Assembly: GCA_015068175.1 (NCBI GenBank)
Contig: SVLA01000010.1
Location: 1-26,243 of the forward strand
DNA from: Oscillospiraceae bacterium
Lineage (GTDB): Bacteria > Bacillota_A > Clostridia > Oscillospirales > Oscillospiraceae
Reading direction: 5' to 3'
DNA: 26,243 nt
The notes under the pieces were generated by a model. That model saw only the letters and a program-made list of their open reading frames with translations. It had not been told where the DNA came from and searched no databases. Below, in pieces: positions 9,301-17,313 of this stretch (the stretch's first letter is position 1; each line of letters starts with the position of its first letter). The translations under genes and the position numbers were made by a program.

Positions 9301-10158
9301 CTATTCCTCTTCATGCTTTTCTTCCCGGGATTGATGGTGGTGCTTTCTGTAAGCCGCAGGCGTGACCCCCATCTGGGTCTTGAACGCCGAGAAGAAACTC
9401 TTCACGTCCCGGAAACCCACTTCCGCAGCGATCATGCTGACCTTCTTTTCGGTGGTACGCAGCAGCAGGGCCGCCCGGTCCACCCGGACTTTCCGCAGGT
9501 ACTGGATGGCGCCCATGCCGATCTCTTCGCTGAAGAGCTTGCACAGGTACACCTGGCTGATGTCCAGCAGGTCCGCAATGTCCTTCAGGGTGATCTGCTG
9601 GGCATAGTTTTCATGGATATAGGCGGTGGCCCGCTTGATCAGATTTTTACGGTGACGGTCCGTATAGGTGGCCTCCCGCTGTTCCGGCAGGCGCTTGAGT
9701 TTTTTCAGCACCGCCATGAGCTGGTATTTGATGACATCGATGTAATCCTGCTGTTTCAGATTGTACTCATAGAGGGAATCCATCAGCAGATTGGTGATGT
9801 GCATGGTGGCGCGGTCGTTATATTTCTTATTATTCAGCAGAAGGGGATCGTCGATGGTCAGCCAGGAGGGGACCCAGGCCAGGACGATCCAGCGGAACTC
9901 CGTCTTTTGGTCGCTGGGGTTCAGATAGTGCCGGTCCCCGAAATTCAGCAGAAACACATCCCCCGGCAGGACCTGGTAGACGGTGCCGTTGATCCAGTGG
10001 GTGCCGCTGCCGCTGAGGATGGCCATCAGCTCGTAAAAGCCGTGGTTATGCTCCATCTCCCCTTCGTCGTCCACGCTGATATTCAAAAATACCGGTTCTT
10101 TATTTTGGGTCAGTTGCTCCATGTCGTAATAAGGGTAGCCTTTTTTTCCTCCGGACAT
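9301..10158 (-). CDS. AraC-family transcriptional regulator with N-terminal cupin sensor
   Basis: A 285-residue protein starts at the ATG at 10158, behind a clear GGAGG. Residues about 30-110 form a cupin-like sensor (EMEHNHGFYELMAILSGSG, then a PGDVFLLNFGDRH turn). Residues about 175-275 hold two helix-turn-helix motifs: TLKDIADLLDISQVYLCKLF, then VSMIAAEVGFRDVKSFFSAF and the closing GVTPAAYRK signature of AraC/XylS proteins. Members with this layout usually bind a sugar and activate nearby catabolic genes. It lies 19 bases after the GH36 stop and directly before the SGNH gene, so it is probably co-transcribed. Likely targets are this gene run and the divergent ABC operon (inference). No operator was identified. 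Confidence 0.93.
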   Translation of the reverse strand: MSGGKKGYPYYDMEQLTQNKEPVFLNISVDDEGEMEHNHGFYELMAILSGSGTHWINGTVYQVLPGDVFLLNFGDRHYLNPSDQKTEFRWIVLAWVPSWLTIDDPLLLNNKKYNDRATMHITNLLMDSLYEYNLKQQDYIDVIKYQLMAVLKKLKRLPEQREATYTDRHRKNLIKRATAYIHENYAQQITLKDIADLLDISQVYLCKLFSEEIGMGAIQYLRKVRVDRAALLLRTTEKKVSMIAAEVGFRDVKSFFSAFKTQMGVTPAAYRKHHHQSREEKHEEE

Positions 10159-10177
10159 AGGAATAACCTCCGTTCGT

Positions 10178-12316
10178 TCAGGATTCGCGCTTCAAATAGT
10201 ATACCCGGGCGCTGAAGGGGGTATCCAGGGCCACGGTCAGGCCACGGTCATTCAGTTCTTCCGCCGTGATATGCCGGGGCGGCTCCGCCGGGAAGGTCTG
10301 CAGAAGATAGGTCCCGTCGGCCAGGTCTCTGGGGAACACCGCTGTTTCCGTCAGGCCGTCTTCGGGCCGCTGGGCGATGATCACCCGTTCGTCGCCGGTC
10401 CGGGCAGCCAGTTCCATGATCCGCAGGCGGTCATTTTCGTGGTAGATCACCGGCGCGGTATGGTAGTGGACCCGGCATTGGGGCAGGATGTGGCGGTACT
10501 GCTTGTACAGCCGCAGGGCATCGGCCAGGAGCTTCTTCCGGTCCTCGTCATGGATCACCAGGTTGCCGCTGAGGTGCATCCGGCCACCCATGGAATTGGA
10601 CAGGGCGAAGGCGTAATCCCGGAGGTCAAAGGAATCTTCCAGCCAGGACCAGGTGCCGCACTGGCAGGGGGCGATGAGTCTGGAAACGTTGAACAGCAGG
10701 CCGCCCATGAACTTGTGGCTGGGCTGGTCCGTAATGGAGGCCATATCCGTCCGGGAGAGCATGCCGTAATCCAGGCGCATACCGCCGCTGGAACAGTTTT
10801 CAATGATCATCCGGGGATGGCGGCGGCGGACGCCGTCCAGCCAATCGTAGTAGGCCATGCGGTTCAGGTGCAGGCCGTGACCCAGGCTGTCCACACCGGG
10901 CTGGGTGCAGCCGGGGGCGCTGTCGATATTATAATCGATCTTCACATATTCAAAGCCGTAAGCAGCGATGCGGTCGAAAACCTCATCGGCAAATTTGCGG
11001 CCCTTTTCGCTGGCGAAATTCAGGAAGCGGCGGCTGGCATCTTCCACGAAGCCCTCTCCCCGGCGCAGGAGCAGCTCTTCGTCGTTGTAGATCTCGCTTT
11101 CCCTGCCCACGGCTTCGATCTCGCACCAGATGCCGGCCCGCATGCCCCGGGCCTTGATCTGCCGGACCACATAGTCCAGGCCATGGGGGAAACGGTCCTT
11201 GTTTGGCTGCCAATGGCCGGCCATGGACCACCAGGAACTGCGTTCGCCGTTGCCGTTGGGCTCGGTGTACCAGCCGGAATCGGTGACGTAAACTTCCACG
11301 CCGCATTCTTTCAGGCGGTCAAGCTGCTCGATGATCTTCCGCTCCGTGACATCCGCCTGCATATAGGGCCAATCGTTATAGATGATGGGCAGGTCCCGGT
11401 CGCCCAAGCTGCGGTGGATCAGCACGTTCTGCTGATGGCGGCGCATCCGGTCGTAGACCTCTTCCAAATCGCCGGCGGCCACGGTGAGGGAGGCCGCGGG
11501 ACTGGCGAAGGATTCGCCGGGGGCCAGGATCTTGCTCCATTGGGCGTGGGTATGGCTGCCCATGCCGCCCTGGATATAGTACCAGCGCCGGACATTGACA
11601 TCGGAGGCGCCGGCTTCAAAGCGCCAGGAGGAGGAATGTTCGATCTGCACGGCGGTGAACAGGCCGGCTTTCCGCTGTTCCACCACGAAATAGGGGAAAT
11701 ATTCCTGGCAGACCCAGGTGCTGGGGGATTCCAGGCGGTAGCCGTTTCGGCACCACTGGTCATAGATGCCCAGTTCCGCGAAACTGCGGACACGGCTTTG
11801 GCATTCCCAGCTCCACTGGGAGGCGAATTCATGGAGGTATGTGGAACGGCAATCGTCATCTTCGTAGGGGAAATTGGACAGCACAAAGGAGGCTACATGG
11901 TCGATCTCGATGCTCCGGGCGCCCACATTTTCCAGGACGGTGTACCGGCGGATGGCGGGAGAATGTTGGTAGACCTCGTAATGGAGGTGAATCAGGAGCT
12001 GCTTGACCTCATCCTCCAGGGTGATGACCGTTCGGGTGCCGCCCGCCAGGGGTTCTTCCCGGCGGCCGCGGTATACCGCCCGGGCGGTACACAAAGGGAA
12101 GAAATACCGGGCGAAATGGGAGATGGGAATGGGTTCCCGGTCCACATTCACCAGGGCCTCGAAGGGGAAGGGGTTGGGGCAGCGGGCCAGCCATTGCTGG
12201 GCGGAAAGGGTATCGGCCCGCTCTGCCGGCAGGAAGCAGCAATGGAACAGATGACCCTGGTCATCCACAGCCATGACATACTGATAGAAGGAGTTTTGAA
12301 GAATGATCTTTTCCAT
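10178..12316 (-). CDS. GH36 alpha-galactosidase
   Basis: A 712-residue protein that should remove terminal alpha-galactose from oligosaccharides. The ATG at 12316 (MEKIILQNSF) is preferred because AAAGGATG stands before it and the stop of the previous gene is 14 bases upstream. The in-frame ATG at 12376 lies inside the previous gene. An N-terminal beta-sandwich domain (about 1-300) is followed by a TIM barrel: YNDWPYM, a VTDSGWYTEPNG segment and GMRAGIWCEIEA. The predicted nucleophile is D461 in YVKIDYN and the acid/base D530 in MASITDQ, a spacing normal for GH36. ENCSSGGMRLDYGML is another family block. Length is typical. There is no signal peptide, so it should act in the cytoplasm on imported sugars. 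It is paired with a GH110-like gene just upstream, which suggests substrates rich in alpha-galactose. Confidence 0.93.
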   Translation of the reverse strand: MEKIILQNSFYQYVMAVDDQGHLFHCCFLPAERADTLSAQQWLARCPNPFPFEALVNVDREPIPISHFARYFFPLCTARAVYRGRREEPLAGGTRTVITLEDEVKQLLIHLHYEVYQHSPAIRRYTVLENVGARSIEIDHVASFVLSNFPYEDDDCRSTYLHEFASQWSWECQSRVRSFAELGIYDQWCRNGYRLESPSTWVCQEYFPYFVVEQRKAGLFTAVQIEHSSSWRFEAGASDVNVRRWYYIQGGMGSHTHAQWSKILAPGESFASPAASLTVAAGDLEEVYDRMRRHQQNVLIHRSLGDRDLPIIYNDWPYMQADVTERKIIEQLDRLKECGVEVYVTDSGWYTEPNGNGERSSWWSMAGHWQPNKDRFPHGLDYVVRQIKARGMRAGIWCEIEAVGRESEIYNDEELLLRRGEGFVEDASRRFLNFASEKGRKFADEVFDRIAAYGFEYVKIDYNIDSAPGCTQPGVDSLGHGLHLNRMAYYDWLDGVRRRHPRMIIENCSSGGMRLDYGMLSRTDMASITDQPSHKFMGGLLFNVSRLIAPCQCGTWSWLEDSFDLRDYAFALSNSMGGRMHLSGNLVIHDEDRKKLLADALRLYKQYRHILPQCRVHYHTAPVIYHENDRLRIMELAARTGDERVIIAQRPEDGLTETAVFPRDLADGTYLLQTFPAEPPRHITAEELNDRGLTVALDTPFSARVYYLKRES

Positions 12317-12330
12317 AAAAACACATCCTT

Positions 12331-14019
12331 TTAATAGAGGCCGGCATACAGAGGCATACAGCGGCGGGAGGAGCAATCGTTGCTGACCTGGATCCGGTCC
12401 TCGGTGAGGGGCCGGCCGTCCACGGTGGTATCCGTAAAGCTGCAGTCGCTGCTGCGCTCGGTGATGACCGGGGCATAGGCAGAGGGGCCGCCGGTGAAGG
12501 TGATCCGGTTATTTGCAAAGATCAACCCGTCGCAGGTGGAGAAATAGACCGCCGGGGCCTTGACGGTGGTGATGTCGTTGTCCCGGATGGTGATGCCGCG
12601 GAAGATCTTATGTTCGGAGGCATTATCGGGGATGGCGGCCATCACGTCGATGGTGCTGGTCCAGGTGCCGCAGTTGCAGTTGCGGAAGGTATTGCCGCGG
12701 ATGGTCAGGTCCTCGGCGCCGGAGCCTTCGTACCAACTTCCCCGGAGGATCTCCAGCATAACGAAAATGCCGGCGCCCTGGATATTCTCGAAGAGGTTCT
12801 GCTCCACCAGGCCGTGGGATGCCTGCAGCAGCAGACCCCGGGCGCGGTGGTCATGGAAATGGTTATTGCGCAGAATATAATGGTCGCTGCAGTAGGATTT
12901 GCAGAGCATCATGTGCCCCTCCCCTACCCATTCCGGCAGGTCCTGCGTAAACTGCAGCTCGTAAGCGCCGGAGGCAGTGCGGCGCATTTCTTTCAAAGTC
13001 GGACAGATCCCGGTGGGGGAAAAATCGGGGTTGCGGAGGTCGTAGAGGTCACCGGGTTCGCCCACGCCTTCGTTTTCCAGCAAAACGGTGTCGGGGGCGG
13101 TCTTTTTCAGGATGAAGAGGTTGCAATCATGGATATTGACGCTGTCATCGCCCATGCCGGAGAAATCGCAGTTCCGGATGAGGATGTGGCCCTTGCTCCG
13201 GATGATATGGATGCCGTCGCCGTCGGTGGAGAGATAACGGTTGGAGCCGGGGCGGATGCGGATGGTCTCACGGTCGAACAGCAGGTGGTGGCTATGGCCG
13301 CCCACCATATGGGTCATGCCCATGGTGGAATAGACGGTATTCCGGTCCACGGTGATATGGATGGAGTCCAGGATAAAGAAGGCCGCGCCCTGGCGCTGGC
13401 GCAGGTGCCGGGCCAGATAGATCTCACCGGGCTGCATTCTCTCCACATTGGGTTCATTGCAGAGGAAGTGCAGGCTGTTGGGGGCGGGGCCGGGGCGGAA
13501 ATCAGAAAGGTTTTCCGCATGGACCCAGATCTCCAGGCCATCCTCCGCGCCCGGGGTCAGGCGCTGGGCATCGAAGCGGTTGAAGGAGCAGATGTCACAG
13601 CGTTCGGGAGCGGGGCAATTGAGGAATTCCACCGTCAGTTCTTTCCCCTCCCGGGACAGGACCCGGACCAGGCTGGCCAGGCGGAATACGTTCCAATCGA
13701 AATCCAGGGTCAGGCCCGTGATCCGGACCCGGCTGCAATTTCGCAGGCAGAAGAAATGGGAGGTTTCGGAAATGATCTCCGCGCCGCAGCCGTCCAGGGT
13801 GAAATCTTCAAAGCCTTCCAGGAAAATGAAATCCGGGCTTTTGATCCGGTAGGTTCCGGAGGCCAGGCAGAGTTTCTCCGCCTTGATCTGATGACAATGG
13901 GAAATGGCGGCCTCCAGCGGGGCAGTATTATCCGGATTGTCCGGGGAAAAACCGAAATCGGCTGCGTAAACAACGGCACCGCCGTGGGATCGGGGCGAAA
14001 AAATGGTGATCTCTTTCAT
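12331..14019 (-). CDS. GH110-like right-handed beta-helix protein, candidate alpha-1,3-galactosidase
   Basis: A 562-residue protein starting at the ATG at 14019 behind AAAGGAG. It opens with a pectate-lyase-like start (YAADFGFSPDNPDNTAPLEAAI) and continues with many beta-helix rungs such as ITGLTLDFDW, ILIRNCDFSGMGDDSVNIHD and YILRNNHFHDHRARGLLLQA. The acidic cluster STDGDGIH (D266, D268) followed about 23 residues later by GDD (D291, D292) is the pattern I recall for the GH110 active site. GH110 enzymes remove alpha-1,3-galactose, for example from blood group B. There is no signal peptide, and it lies 14 bases before the GH36 gene, consistent with joint cytoplasmic use of alpha-galactosides. 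A different beta-helix family such as GH28-like or a lyase cannot be excluded from motifs alone. Confidence 0.68.
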   Translation of the reverse strand: MKEITIFSPRSHGGAVVYAADFGFSPDNPDNTAPLEAAISHCHQIKAEKLCLASGTYRIKSPDFIFLEGFEDFTLDGCGAEIISETSHFFCLRNCSRVRITGLTLDFDWNVFRLASLVRVLSREGKELTVEFLNCPAPERCDICSFNRFDAQRLTPGAEDGLEIWVHAENLSDFRPGPAPNSLHFLCNEPNVERMQPGEIYLARHLRQRQGAAFFILDSIHITVDRNTVYSTMGMTHMVGGHSHHLLFDRETIRIRPGSNRYLSTDGDGIHIIRSKGHILIRNCDFSGMGDDSVNIHDCNLFILKKTAPDTVLLENEGVGEPGDLYDLRNPDFSPTGICPTLKEMRRTASGAYELQFTQDLPEWVGEGHMMLCKSYCSDHYILRNNHFHDHRARGLLLQASHGLVEQNLFENIQGAGIFVMLEILRGSWYEGSGAEDLTIRGNTFRNCNCGTWTSTIDVMAAIPDNASEHKIFRGITIRDNDITTVKAPAVYFSTCDGLIFANNRITFTGGPSAYAPVITERSSDCSFTDTTVDGRPLTEDRIQVSNDCSSRRCMPLYAGLY

Positions 14020-14045
14020 GGAAACTCCTTTTCAAAAGCCTTAAT

Positions 14046-14071
14046 GGGGTCGGCAGAGGTCTGCCGACCCC
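14046..14071 (-). terminator. Intercistronic hairpin between the O-acetylesterase and GH110-like genes
   Basis: A perfect 11-bp stem pairs GGGGTCGGCAG with CTGCCGACCCC around a 4-base loop. It begins 16 bases after the esterase stop and ends 26 bases before the next ATG. On the minus strand it is followed by ATTAAGGCTTTTG rather than a T run. It may therefore act as a weak terminator or a 3'-end stabiliser between two genes of one transcript. Confidence 0.6.
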
Positions 14072-14087
14072 GTTCACAGAAATGGGT

Positions 14088-15650
14088 TTACGAGAACTTT
14101 ACGGAAAACTGTTCCGCAGGCATGCCGTTTTTATCGAAGAGGCTCACGCTGGGGAAATTGCCGGCGGCATAGCGGACTCCCCCGGGAGTTTGAACATTGC
14201 TCGTCAGCACCAGGGTGTTGCCTTCCAGGGTGGCGGTGGCCGGGTAGAAGACGCCATTTTGATCCATGATCTCAAAGCCGGTGCCCTCGGTGACGGTGAT
14301 CCAATCCTTGCCGCCCCGGGTCTGCTCCACCCGGAAGAAAAGGCCCTGGTCCACATTGTCAAAGGTGATGCGGACGGTATTGCCGCTGACGGTATAGGAC
14401 GCATAGACCGGGTTTTTCTTATACTGGGTCATGCCGTAGAAGTCCCGCAGGGTGGCCTGGGCGGCCCGGACGCCGATGGGCTCCTTATCCTGGGGGTGGA
14501 TATCCACAAATTCACCGCAGTCGATGTTCACCGAATAGGTGCAATTGGGGATGGTGGTGGCGGCCTTCTTCTGCAGTTCCCGCAGTTCAAACCAATCGTT
14601 GGAACCCCACCGGGGAAGCTGGACGATGGTGAAGGTCATATCCTCATTGCGGAAGACCCGGCGCCAGGATTCGATGAGGACCTTCATGGTCTCGTCAAAG
14701 GTACGGTCCCCCAGGTTGCTTTCGCCCTGATACCACATGACGCCCCGGACGGTATAATCGCGAAGGGGATGGACCATACCGTTGTACATTCTGGAAGGAA
14801 TGGCCCGCTGGAGAGGATCGGACAGATCCTGGCCGATGGGGTTGACCTTTTGGGCATCCTCCTCCGGAAGCCATGCGGCGGTGATGGTGGCGCCTTCGGC
14901 GGCCTGGATGATGCCGATGGGGACGCCGGTGGCTTCATACAGGGTACGGGCGAAAATATAGCCGGCGGCGGAGAAGTTTTCATAGTGGCCGATGCCCATG
15001 GTGCTGGACTGCACCCAAATATCGTAGATGCTTTGGCAATCCTCCAAGGGTGTCTCGGAGGGATTGGTCCACACATGGAACAAACGGATCTCATCCGGCA
15101 CGGGGGTATTGAGGAGGGTCTTGTCCTGGAGGGCGGCGACCTGCATGATGATATTGGACTGGCCGGCGCAGATATACACATCGCCGATCAGCACATTCTG
15201 CAGGACCTTGGGAACACCGGCGGATTCCAATGTCAGGGTATAGGGGCCGCCGGCATCGCCGGTTTGGACCAGGACCTCAAATGCGCCGTTTTTACAATCG
15301 CCCTCAAAGGACTGGCCATTGAGGGTCACGGTCACCTTTCCATCCTTATTGAAACTGCCCCAGATGCGGACGGTCTCATTGCGCTGGAGGACCATGTTGT
15401 CTCCCACCAGGCGGGGCAGCTTGAACTGCAGGGTGGTGGTGTCGGGGTCGGGAACGGCAGGAGCCGGGGTCGTGGGAGCGGGTTCCGGTTCGGTGGGGTC
15501 CGCAGGCTGCGGCTGGGTAACGGGGACGCGGTCCGTGACGGGGATCCGGCCGGGAGCCTCGGTCTCGCCGGGTTCTGTTCCGTTGGAACAGCCGGCCATG
15601 CAACCGATGCCCAGGGTCACGCTCATGAAGATTGCAAGGATCCTTCTCAT
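14088..15650 (-). CDS. Sialate O-acetylesterase-like lipoprotein (SGNH superfamily)
   Basis: A 520-residue protein from the ATG at 15650 (MRRILAIFMS) behind AGAGGG. A longer reading from 15707 would begin inside the upstream terminator and is rejected. A lipoprotein signal ends in MAGC (C21; C17 is a second candidate). A Pro/Thr/Glu-rich linker (about 22-75) follows, then the catalytic domain. GDVYICAGQSN carries nucleophile S165, and VDIHPQDKEPIG carries D383 and H385. VRGVMWYQGESN is the other conserved block. This is the SASA/SIAE pattern, which removes acetyl groups from sialic acid or, in many gut homologues, from other acetylated sugars. It should be tethered outside the membrane, ahead of the cytoplasmic galactosidases encoded downstream. 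The true acetylated substrate cannot be read from sequence. Confidence 0.85.
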   Translation of the reverse strand: MRRILAIFMSVTLGIGCMAGCSNGTEPGETEAPGRIPVTDRVPVTQPQPADPTEPEPAPTTPAPAVPDPDTTTLQFKLPRLVGDNMVLQRNETVRIWGSFNKDGKVTVTLNGQSFEGDCKNGAFEVLVQTGDAGGPYTLTLESAGVPKVLQNVLIGDVYICAGQSNIIMQVAALQDKTLLNTPVPDEIRLFHVWTNPSETPLEDCQSIYDIWVQSSTMGIGHYENFSAAGYIFARTLYEATGVPIGIIQAAEGATITAAWLPEEDAQKVNPIGQDLSDPLQRAIPSRMYNGMVHPLRDYTVRGVMWYQGESNLGDRTFDETMKVLIESWRRVFRNEDMTFTIVQLPRWGSNDWFELRELQKKAATTIPNCTYSVNIDCGEFVDIHPQDKEPIGVRAAQATLRDFYGMTQYKKNPVYASYTVSGNTVRITFDNVDQGLFFRVEQTRGGKDWITVTEGTGFEIMDQNGVFYPATATLEGNTLVLTSNVQTPGGVRYAAGNFPSVSLFDKNGMPAEQFSVKFS

Positions 15651-15669
15651 GTTATCCCTCTTTCTGAAT

Positions 15670-15704
15670 AAAAAACGGGGCCGGACAAATCTTGCCCGAC
15701 CCCG
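15670..15704 (-). terminator. Intrinsic (rho-independent) terminator after the surface-protein genes
   Basis: Read on the minus strand from 15704, the RNA folds into a 13-bp stem with two G-U pairs and a 3-base loop (15704-15676), directly followed by six T residues (15675-15670). It lies 25 bases after the stop of the surface-protein gene. The next gene starts only 19 bases past the T run, so there is no room for a promoter between them. The esterase must be reached by partial read-through or from a promoter inside the upstream gene. Confidence 0.88.
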
Positions 15705-15729
15705 CACAAGGAGTCGCCTGAGTGGGAGA

Positions 15730-17313
15730 TTATCTCTTCTTACGGATGACCAGCGCGGTGCAGGCGGCGCCGGAGATCAGCAGCAGCGCCAGGACGGAAG
15801 CCAGAGTATCGGCGGTCTTGGGTGCTTCGGTCTCGGGAGCGGGAGGCTCGGTGGCGGGAGGCTCAGGCAGAGTATCCACAGCGGTGACGCTGTAGGCGCC
15901 GATGGGGGCGTTGGCCTTCAGGTCATTGAAGAACACCAGGGTGGCAACCTCGGAAGCAGGAGCGGAATTATTGAGAATCTGAGTGCCGTCGGCTCTGTAG
16001 CCGGCCACATTGGCGGCATCAGCGCCCAGGGCGCCCAACAGGTCAACGAAATTCAGGGAATTCAGAGCGGTGACGGTATTGCCATCCACCACGACCTTGG
16101 AGGTGTCGGGGTTGAAGATCTGGGCGGGGTTCTTGACGGAGGTATAAGTGACGTTCTTGGCAGTGATGCCCAGGTTGTCGGAATAGTAATGGGCGTTCTT
16201 ATCGTACAGGAAGATGATGACGTCTCCCTTCTTGACGGAAACGTTCTCAGCCTTGATGGACTTGCCGTTGGCAGAGGTTTCGTAATCGAACAGCGTCTTT
16301 TCAATGATGATGTTCTCGGGAGCGATCTTATTCTTGTAGACGGTGACAAAGATGCCGTCGCCATTGGGGGCGGGAACCTGGTAATTGAAGGTGGCATTGA
16401 CGGTGACGGTACCGGTTGCGGGAGCGGTGAAGTAGTCACCGATGATGTACTCGCCGATGGGGCTGGTGGCGTTGCCCAGGCCTTCCCACATGACCATCCA
16501 CTGGTTGTCGCCGCCGCGGAGTGCTTCGGGCAGCTTCAGGGTAGCACCGGCGCTGGTATCGGGCACCAGGTACTCCACGGTGTTGGTCTTGCTGATGTAG
16601 AAACCGGTCCACAGGCCGATGGTGTCGGGATCCGCCAGGACGTTGAAGATCTGATTGTACTGCGCGCCGGCGGAAACCTTCACGCCGGAGGTATCCTTGG
16701 GCGTGAACTTGGCCTCGTCCAGGCCGGGGATCTGCTGAACGGTCTTCAGGGAGTTGATAAACATGGCATCGCTATACTCGTGGGCGCCCTTGTTGAAGAA
16801 GACATACAGCTTCTCGCCGGCAGCCAGCTTATAGGTCTTGGACAGAGTGGCAACATCGCTCAGGACGGGAACTTCTTCCAGCTTGTTCATATCCTTGTCG
16901 AACACCAGCATGACGACGCCGTCGGAGCCGCCGGCAGTGATCTGATCCGCAGGAACGTAGCCGGCGAAGTCCAGCAGGTAGTTGGCAGCTTCGGGCGCGG
17001 TGAAGGCGAAGCCGATATCATAGTTGGGGTGGGTGGAGACGATGCGGTTGGGGTCGCCGGAGTTGACGTAGAGACGCTCGTACTGGTGCAGGTCAGCAGG
17101 CAGGATGGCCGTATAGGAAGCGGCATCCCACACGCAGTCGAGCACATTGGCGGCTGCATAGTCGGTATTGGAGACGTAAACGGCCTTCCACTCGGGGGTC
17201 TCGCCGCCGGCAAAGGCGACATACTCAGCGCCGTTTTCGCTGGCGCTGACGATCATGGTGCCGATATTGGCCAGCATCAGGACCGCAATCAGAATGCTCA
17301 GAACTTTTTTCAT
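15730..17313 (-). CDS. Secreted surface protein with two WxGFYI-type modules and a PKTAD sorting tail; function unknown
   Basis: A 527-residue protein if translation starts at the ATG at 17313, which follows AAGAAGGG at good spacing. It has a signal peptide (MKKVLSILIAVLMLANIGTM...SAS). Two related beta-rich modules follow, starting near EWKAVYVSNTDY (about 41) and LWTGFYISKTNT (about 235). A smaller domain contains LNSLNFVDLLGALG. It ends in a Pro/Glu linker and EAPKTAD, a hydrophobic segment and IRKKR, which looks like a sortase or surface-retention tail. The open frame continues upstream without a stop into the preceding surface-protein gene, so a gene finder would report one protein of about 900 residues. 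Glycan binding is a reasonable guess from context but no known binding motif was recognised. Confidence 0.72.
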   Translation of the reverse strand: MKKVLSILIAVLMLANIGTMIVSASENGAEYVAFAGGETPEWKAVYVSNTDYAAANVLDCVWDAASYTAILPADLHQYERLYVNSGDPNRIVSTHPNYDIGFAFTAPEAANYLLDFAGYVPADQITAGGSDGVVMLVFDKDMNKLEEVPVLSDVATLSKTYKLAAGEKLYVFFNKGAHEYSDAMFINSLKTVQQIPGLDEAKFTPKDTSGVKVSAGAQYNQIFNVLADPDTIGLWTGFYISKTNTVEYLVPDTSAGATLKLPEALRGGDNQWMVMWEGLGNATSPIGEYIIGDYFTAPATGTVTVNATFNYQVPAPNGDGIFVTVYKNKIAPENIIIEKTLFDYETSANGKSIKAENVSVKKGDVIIFLYDKNAHYYSDNLGITAKNVTYTSVKNPAQIFNPDTSKVVVDGNTVTALNSLNFVDLLGALGADAANVAGYRADGTQILNNSAPASEVATLVFFNDLKANAPIGAYSVTAVDTLPEPPATEPPAPETEAPKTADTLASVLALLLISGAACTALVIRKKR

